Of a stretch of DNA of 64,000 bases, positions 56,089-64,000 are shown one piece after another (position 1 is the first letter of the stretch; each line of letters opens with the position of its first letter). The position numbers and the translations under genes were made by a program. Source of the stretch: Hybos culiciformis (lineage: Eukaryota; Arthropoda; Insecta; Diptera; Hybotidae); contig OZ023273.1 in assembly GCA_964007475.1 (NCBI GenBank), forward strand, positions 48,857,525 to 48,921,524. Reading direction: 5' to 3'. The notes beneath the pieces are model-generated. The model ran no database searches and was not told the origin of the DNA. It saw nothing but the letters and a program-made list of their open reading frames with translations.

Positions 56089-57050
56089 AAGCTATGGTTT
56101 CCTAGGAAACGGTGCCGTAAAATTGCGGCCGTAATATTACGCTGAACATTTAGCGTAATATAACGGCCGTTAAAACGGCAATCACATACGGTTTCCTAAA
56201 AAAGCGTTGCCGTAATATAGCGGCCGTAATATATCAAATAAAATTTCGGCATCTTCGATTTTTAAATTTAAATTTAAATTTTTTGTGTTCATTTTTTTTT
56301 GGCGAAGTGCAATAACTCATCGGTACTTAACTCATCGGTCGATTTTGGATAAGTTATATCCATTTAACTCATCCGAAAATTGGCCGATGAGTTATATCCT
56401 TTGGAATGACATAACTCATCCACCTCAATGCTTATTTGTGACTTATCCCTTACTTATTCCTTGGCCGATGATTGGCCCCATTTTTGTGTTAGCAGTAGAG
56501 GGAGTGTCCCAGAACGAGAAAAGGGGGCGCCGCAAATCCCACTGACCAACCACCAGTCCGCCCGCCCGCAGCCCTCACCCTCCGCCCCCTTCTCGCGTTC
56601 TGGGACACTCCCAATACTGCTAACACAAAAATGGGGCCAATCAGGTCGGTAAATGTAATGTATTTATCTTATCGGCCAATGAGTAAATACCCAAGATTTT
56701 GTCACAAATCACAAATAAGCATTGAGTTGGATGAGTTATGTCATTCCAAAGGGTATAACTCATCGGCCAATTTTCTGATGAGTTAAAATGGATATAACTT
56801 ATCCAAAATCGACCGATGAGTTAAGTACCGATGAGTTATTGCGCGGACCCTTTTTTTTTTACCTCACCGTCACCGTAAAAAAACGTTGTATGAGTATTAT
56901 CACCGTAATTTTACGGCCGACATGAAATAACGGCAACCGCTATATTACGTTACGTTCATCACCAACGCTCTCTAGGAAACCATTATATAAAAATTATATA
57001 GCCAACGTTTTTTCTACTTCACCCACCGTTTTCCTAGGAAACCATAGCTT
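56089..57050. mobile_element. TIR element, 962 bp, with nested foldback
   Basis: Ends AAGCTATGGTTTCCTAGGAA and TTCCTAGGAAACCATAGCTT (26 bp with one inserted T). GC-rich subterminal motifs recur: GCGGCCGTAATATTACGC facing GCGTAATATAACGGCCG. It is split by the 56309-56842 foldback. TSD could be TA (Tc1/mariner-like) but is not certain. Confidence 0.75.
56309..56842. mobile_element. Foldback of AACTCATCGG units with a GC-rich core
   Basis: Arms of ~220 bp: GCAATAACTCATCGGTACTT on the left faces its complement ending 56842, with a few mismatches and an insertion. The motif AACTCATCGG or CCGATGAGTT occurs repeatedly. The core (56500-56612) is bounded by GGGAGTGTCCCAGAAC and its exact complement and is strongly GC-rich. 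Frames here are not genes. Confidence 0.85.
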
Positions 57051-60000
57051 TATCGACTGTCACTCGAGATACATTCCAATATTTTGTTTGTCCACGAATA
57101 CCTAACATATTGCTGCGAGATATGTAAACTATATTACACTCAGATTTTTTAATTTATTAGTTTCAATTCAAAAATGTTAATTATAAAAATTAAATAACTA
57201 TTATTTTGCTTTTTATTTAATTTTACTACCTTGCTGAATTAAACGATATAAATTTATTATTTATTTTACATTTATACTAATAGCATAAATAAATAAATAA
57301 AATCCTAACCAAAATTCAAATTAAATGTGTAGAACGTGCTTGCATTTATTTTCATCAAAAAATAAATCTTGGTTTCTGATTTTTTTTTTTTTGCTTTTTA
57401 GAGGTTTTCATCTTGGTAAACGATTTTCATCTTTTAAATGGAAATATTCAGATCTCTTCAAGCATTGAACATTAAAACGAAAAATTAACTGGCTTGATGG
57501 TGTTTTTTATGTGCATTATTGTTTAAAATCCAAAATTTCAAATTTCAAATGAGTAATAGTTTCGTATATAATTTGTTTCGAAAAAGATTTTCCTTAAAAG
57601 TTTCAGATATTTTGTGAATTCAGTTATTCAGTTATGTTTTTAAATGAAATTTTCGAGGTTTATGTACACAAATAACCAAACCAAATATTTTCTTACATTT
57701 TTGTTTATTTTTAAAGACCAATTTTGTTTTATAAATAAAACAAAATAAAACAAAAACAACATAACAAAATTTTATGAAATTTCATGTGTTGATGCATCTT
57801 ACGCGAGTAAAGGCTTGCAAAATTTCATTTGGCCGCGACTGAATTTTTAAATTTTTAACGAACAAAATTTTACAAAATATTTTTTTAAATTAACTAGAAG
57901 GATTCTATAATGTAAACTCCAATTCTATATATATATAACTTTTCGCGGATTTATACGAGAATTTTGCATTCTAGAAAATAAAAAAAATGAAAAATTGGAT
58001 AATATTTTGAAATTGGTTAGAAAAATTGGGAATAAATGCATTTCGAAAGTAAATGAATTTTTTTTTTCTTATTGATTGCCAGTTCGTATGGACAGCATTC
58101 ACATCAAACGATCCTGCATATAACATCCCTGCATATAACACAAGTAATATTATGAAGTATTTATTTTTTAATACTTTTGTTTCTAGTTATATTGATAGTT
58201 AAAAATTATGTTTCTACTAGAAGCAAGTTGTTTTTCTCTTTTTTTTTATTTAATAATAAAAAATTATTTTCTCTCAAATGTGAAAATAAATTTATTTATT
58301 TACAAAATTAGGGATGTCAATGTCAATTTATGATATCAATTTTTTTATATTTTTAATTTAAATATTTCGCAAGTTTTTTTTTCTATTAAGAACTAATTTA
58401 ATTTATACTAAAAATCAGAATGCTAATCGCTATCATAATTTTTATACATATTATTTTTATACATATATTTTTTATTACGCAAAGAAAAGTAGCTTAAACG
58501 TTTACTATTTAATATATCCGTTCATATACATAATTATATCAATATTCGATGTAAAAATTTTAAAAACACATTTTACATTTTTGTAATTTATTTTTACCTT
58601 GAAAAACTATAAATTAAAGTAGCAGCTTCTGCTACAATTCTATAAAATTTAAGGACATACTGCTAGAAAATAATGCAGTTTTAGATACAATGTTTATTCT
58701 GTATTTTATACTGTAGTTTTTTTTTAGTGCAAAACATCAACCCGTTCTTTCTTGTGTTGTGTATGAGCTGTGTGTGATTGCTTAATAAAGCCACTTTATT
58801 AAAATATTAATTTAAAAAATTATTATTATTATTATCATTATTAAAAATGAAATCTCACCCTCCTTTTTCCAGTATTTTCATTTACAATCAAAACATTTTA
58901 TGTGGAACAGTTGTGTTGCGATTATAAAGCGCAAACATTTTCCGCATATATTTATACGAATACGGTATACATACAGATTCTATCATGTACATTTCTAATT
59001 TATTGTCTGCAAAATAAAAACCTCTAACCTGTTAAATATAATTTATGATTTCCTTTTTTTTTCAAGGAAAAACAAAAAACTTCACTTGATTTGAAATTCT
59101 TCTTTGATTTAACTTGATGTTTTTTTCCTTGTTGATGATTATAAAAGTTTTGAAATAATTGATGACGGCTAATTAACTTCTCAATTAAGTCAATTTAAAC
59201 GAGCATAATTTTTTTTACTACGGCAATAAATTTTTTTTTTAACTTTTCTTAATTCCTTTTAAGCCCAGGAATATTAGAATAAAAAAAATATTATTTTGTT
59301 TACTAAGAAAAAAATGATATTTTATTTATTAAGAAAGCTTTACATATTTTTATAATGCAAATTTTTCCATAATTTTCCTATAATTCTTAGAAATAATAAA
59401 TTTTCTGCAAATAAGTTTTATCCATCGAATTTAGTTTTTAATATATTTTTTTTATTTCTTTAATTCGAGTTCATATACAAATTTTTTTCTCAATCTCCAA
59501 ATTAATTATCAAAAGTAAAACCAATTTAGTTCAAAAATTAAATACTTAAACTCAAACTTCCAGTCAAATAATTTCCTTGCAAATATCAGAGTTTATTATG
59601 ATTCAATCCAATAAAATAAAATATTTGAATCATAAATTTTAAATTAAAAAAACATTTAACACTTTTGTCCAAAACAAGCCCAAGTATTTTGTAAGTCAAT
59701 ATAATAATATAAAAAGGTTCATCACCTTATCATTATCCGAACAATGAAAAATAATTAATAAATAAACAAAAACAAAAAAAATAAATTAAGAAAAACATTT
59801 TAATAAAAAAAGAAAATTCCTGATATTTAAAACAAGTGCAATGAAGTTTCCACCCCAGTTATAACGAACCACAAAGAAACTGCTATCAAACATCAGGGGG
59901 GTTAGCAAATAATTAAAGGATTTTTTTTTGTTCACTTAATTAACAAAGGGGTGAAAACACGCAACAATAATAAAATAAAATATGTATAAAAAAAAACAAA

Positions 60001-60057
60001 AAAAGAATGAAAACATTTTCTTCTTAAGTGCACGTACAACATATACAACATACAAAA
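57051..60057. other. AT-rich DNA, nothing recognised
   Basis: A short tandem CCTGCATATAACA near 58113-58140 is the only repeat seen. Confidence 0.6.
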
Positions 60058-60060
60058 TAA

Positions 60061-60502
60061 GAGTCTGTTCACTTATTAGCGATTATTGAAAAAATTGAAA
60101 TCGGATTAATATTCCAGGTTTTCTAATTTGTGAACGACACGATTTTACTGCTGTTATTTAAAAAAATGAAATAATTTTGTTCTAAGGCCGTTCACAAACT
60201 CAATTTTACTAATATAAATTCTGCAAAGGGAAGTTTTAAATTTCCCATAACAAACTAAATTTGTAGGTCTACTTTTAAGTGAATTCAAAAACTAAAATTC
60301 TATAGAAAAGAAAAAAGCGGCAAAAATGGGTAAGAAAATTCGGTCGGTCACGTATTATTGTAAGTTTTTGATTTCAGTCAGCCGAATATTATTTTATAAA
60401 TAGTTGATTTTAGATTACGTCCTCAATTTAGAAATTGTGACATTTGTTTTACAGAAAAGGGAGATTTCTTTTTTTTCAATCGTTTAATAAGTGAACAGAC
60501 TC
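60061..60502. mobile_element. TIR element, 442 bp, flanked by TAA
   Basis: Ends GAGTCTGTTCACTTATTA and TAATAAGTGAACAGACTC, with TAA at 60058-60060 and 60503-60505. A 3-bp TAA duplication suggests PIF/Harbinger-like. No transposase. Confidence 0.78.
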
Positions 60503-63500
60503 TAAGTATATGATTAGGATATATTAACTAAAAACAACATACCATAAACCATATATATAAATCTCTATATACAATATAAATTCATAATCGCAAAGAAGCG
60601 AAATGAAAACGTCAGGAAACATTAAAGAAAATAATAATTCAACAATTTGATAACAATATTAAAGTAAAAATTTTACCAAATAATATTAACAAAGCATTAT
60701 GGAGGATTTTTCTTTTTTACAAAAAAAAAAAAAAAAATGGAAATAAATGATTATTTTTTATAAACACGGTCTTCTCTTTATAATATCATTTTTTGCTTAA
60801 CACGGAAAATCCTTTCAGTCAAAAGGTGAATACTGAATATAGATCTGCGTCTTGACTCAAAAAAGGTTAATCTCTTATCTTTTTTAAAATAATAATTCCT
60901 AGGAATTATGAGTCAGTTTGAATAAAGAACTTGAAATATATGTAGAAGAGAACTGATTATGTAACAAGTTTTGACAACCAAACTGACAATTTGTATTAAA
61001 TTTTTCCATATTTGTTCCAAATATAGATATCTGAAAAATTAGATAAGTCTGAAAAAAACAAATTAAAGAAAATATTTTAAAGTTATAAAATATAAATTTT
61101 TTTAAATTAAGTTTGAAAATTTTAAAAATCTATGAGTATGAACTTTTAAAATAATTTGGTTTTAAGTGGAAATGAAGAAATTTTCTAATTCATAATAAAA
61201 AAATTATATTTATATTATTGCTATTTTTATAGTTATTGTTTTTTTTCTTTTCTGATGCATTTTCTTCAGGTTTTAACAGAAATATTTATTGTACCTATAC
61301 ATAAACTTCTTGTATTTATAAAAAAAAATTAAAAAAAAATACAAAAATTTATGTTGAATGAGCAAATTGAAGATATTGTTGTGAAGATAAAAATACATTG
61401 GAAATGAAAATAATTTAATGGCACATACTTTTATTATTATTGCTTATTTTACAATTTCTACTATTAAAATTATACATGATGCTTTATTCATTTATGAAAT
61501 ACATAAAAATATAAAGTTCAATAAAATAGTTTCACATAACATTATTTTAGTTCCTCAGTATACCAATTTACATGTCCATTTCATTCTGTAAGCGTTTTTT
61601 ACTTATAGTTATAAGTAATGCACTTTTTGATTATAATTGGTAATTTTTGTTGTATCTCAAAGTTTAATATAAATTTCAACCCAAATTTGTATGATTTAAT
61701 GTTTTTTGAGAATAAATAATAATAAAACCAAACAGTCGAAACCAAATACTATTGGCAGAAAATAATAAAAAGTAAAAAAAATATTATTTAATTAAATAAA
61801 TTTCATTAATATACATTTATATATATTTCAAGTTTTTAAATTAAAAAATTTATATTTCGCTTAGTGAACAGAGAGAGCATCATCAAAGAAGAAAAATTAA
61901 TTTGTATGTCAATGTGGTCTTAAAAATTTAAATTTATCAGACCAGCAAAATTAGGGCTTAATTTAATATTACTTAAATTTTTTTGATAATATTTTAGTGA
62001 GTGCTGTACACTTCAAAAGTCTCAAAATTACGAACAAAAATTATTTTTATTCCTTTAAGTTCAACGAAAAACGCAGTGAATCTGAAAAAAAATAAAAAAT
62101 AAAAAATCAAATGATAAAAAATTAATTCGTTCTTTGATGTTTAATTTTTTTTTATTTTTGAGGAAACCGAAGATTCCTTTTATTCTTAGTTTTTTTTTTT
62201 TGTTAAATTATTTTATTTATTTTTTTTTGCACAGACTATGATTATTATTTTATATATGTATAACCTATATATATATAAATTTTTTTTAAATGCAAAAGTC
62301 ATACCCTTGTCTAGAATGTTTTATTTTTTTTTGTTTATTTTTTTTTTAATTCGCATAGAGAAAAATGAACGAGATTTTAATGAAAATATTAAGGAATGAT
62401 AAATACAACAGAAAAGTGTACAGGACGTTAAATGTTCATTAATTTTTTTACTTACCATTTCACCATTTATCGTAGAAAAGCATATTTTTATTTTTTTTTT
62501 CAAATAACCAGAGGCATTGTAATAATTCATATTGTTATATATAATCCAATCCAATCTTTATCTTGTTTCTGAAAATTTAAAGTTCGAAAGAACATAATCT
62601 TAATCTAATTTGAAAAATACAAGAAATGAAACTTCAGAAATTTAAAACCTTGTAGGACTCTTTTATGATCATTACAACAATAGCTTTAAAATATATTACG
62701 AACAATAACTTGTAGCAAGATTTATTTCAATACAAAACCGCTTGAAAAAATTTTCGTATTTGAAAATTTGATATTTTTAAAATTTGGAAAATTTAGCAAA
62801 AACAAAGTATTTAAAGCGGTTATTACTTATGAGTAATGCCCGTTTGTAATAAAGGCATATTACTATAATGACTAATATGACTATATGTATCTGGGAGAAT
62901 TGGTAATTTTTGTTCTATATAAAAGTTTAATATAAAATTAAGTCAAAATATAATAAAACCAAGCAGTCGAAACGAAATACTATTGGCAGAAAATAATAAA
63001 CAAGTTATTTTTTAATCCAAAAGCTATATGTGTCAAAGTACATAATATATAAAAGCTAATAAGAAAATTACATCAAATATATTTCCGACTTCTAAAACCC
63101 TTATTTAATCAAATTTTTAATTTGCGATCCCTAATTCATTCAATAAAATATTAATTTTTTATTTACAATCGAATTAACGTGAAAATTTATTAATACACAT
63201 TTTTACCTTTTTTTTTCTATTATCCAAGACCGCAATGTAGAAGCGTGAACAATATTATTTATTTCTAATTATAAATTCATTACATATTTCATTTTTTAAT
63301 ACCCGTAGGAAAAAAAAAACCGAAATTATAATAACGAAAAAAAAAAACGTAATTAAAAAATGGGGAAAAAAATTTCAAAATAAATAAATCAATTTTACAT
63401 TAGATTTGAATTATTCTGTGGAAGTCATCATATTAAAATTTAATTTACCATTTAAGACAAAAGCAAACTATGTGCCAGACGAAAAAGTTTTTTTTTTTAT

Positions 63501-64000
63501 TTAAGATCTTTTATAATGTCGCTAACCATATTATTAATACCTTCTTTTTTTTTTTTGTGATTTTTCTGTGGTATTTTGGTTCTAAGAAAAATCTTCCATG
63601 TTAAGGGTAATTTTTTTGTTTTTGTTAATTTCTATTTTACATAATGTTGTAAGAAGTCCTCCCTCGGGATATAAGAAGACGTTTACGTTTTGTTAAAAAT
63701 GTTTTGATAAAAAAAATTAATGCAGGAAGACATTTTTAAATGAAAATAAACTAGGTAATTTAAATCATTGGTAACTATGACATATTGTATACATATATAT
63801 ATTTACTTTCTTATATATAAAAAATGGAAAAAAAAATTAATTAAAAATAGTTATATAAAATAAATGCAAGACAATTTGATACTTTCTTGATTGCAAGGTT
63901 GAGCATTAGTAGATTTTTTTTTTTATATTCAGTTGTTTATTTAATAATAGTGTACAATAATAATTATATTTGTATTTATTATTATAACTCCAGGTAATGA
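60503..64000. other. AT-rich DNA with one diverged direct repeat
   Basis: About 61635-61772 and 62895-63005 share ATTGGTAATTTTTGTT, AAGTTTAATATAAA and ACTATTGGCAGAAAATAATAAA, a ~110-bp direct repeat of unknown nature. No gene was seen. Confidence 0.6.

Noticed and set aside
56285..56652. 86- and 74-codon frames near 56.3-56.7 kb
   Set aside because: They cross the foldback arms and GC-rich core. No conserved domain, and the frames are dictated by the inverted repeat.

Overview
The window looks like very AT-rich intergenic or intronic DNA from an animal, most likely an insect and possibly a fly (my inference). The support is dense A/T homopolymers, a metazoan tRNA-Lys(CTT) primer binding site, a Ty3/gypsy LTR retrotransposon, Jockey-like non-LTR fragments, and many short terminal-inverted-repeat elements. 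I found no convincing host protein-coding gene. Most short open frames lie inside transposons or are low-complexity chance frames.

Layout. 1-5.2 kb: fragments of a dispersed palindromic repeat, an inverted-repeat element carrying a tRNA-like head, and a ~1.41-kb tandem duplication holding a foldback and a TTAA-flanked element. 10.05-10.29 kb: an apparently perfect 246-bp palindrome. 12.0-24.6 kb: a complete, young Ty3/gypsy-type retrotransposon with ~2.9-kb LTRs and a TTAT target duplication. 25.7-28.1 kb: a decayed non-LTR retrotransposon. 28.4-33.3 kb: a dense repeat zone with arrays, a 3.1-kb element with ~437-bp inverted arms, and a hAT-like element. 36-43 kb: paired MITEs, a second non-LTR fragment, two hAT-like elements and a palindromic element. 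44.5-50.5 kb: a nested complex of inverted-repeat elements, including a palindrome array, a minisatellite and two PIF/Harbinger-like elements. 55.3-57.1 kb: another dispersed palindromic repeat, then a three-level nested inverted-repeat element. 60.06-60.50 kb: one more TAA-flanked TIR element. The rest is unremarkable AT-rich sequence.

The most interesting object is the retrotransposon at 12002-24614. Gag (CCHC knuckle) and Pol (protease, RT, RNase H, integrase) are in different frames. They are joined by a textbook -1 slippery heptamer, GGGAAAC, directly before the gag stop and followed by an 11-bp hairpin. The RNA appears unusually structured in four places: (i) four copies of a ~50-nt module in the leader fold alike, and their outer stems differ in sequence but keep pairing; (ii) each LTR holds a run of about eight strong hairpins, one capped by a UACG tetraloop; (iii) the U5 end holds degenerate upstream copies of the LTR-end/PBS junction; (iv) the 3' untranslated region holds a tRNA-Lys(CTT)-like sequence, the same tRNA that the PBS predicts as primer. 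This copy has a frameshift late in integrase and no recognisable polypurine tract next to the 3' LTR. All comparisons were made by eye, so folding and alignment programs should confirm pairing and identity.
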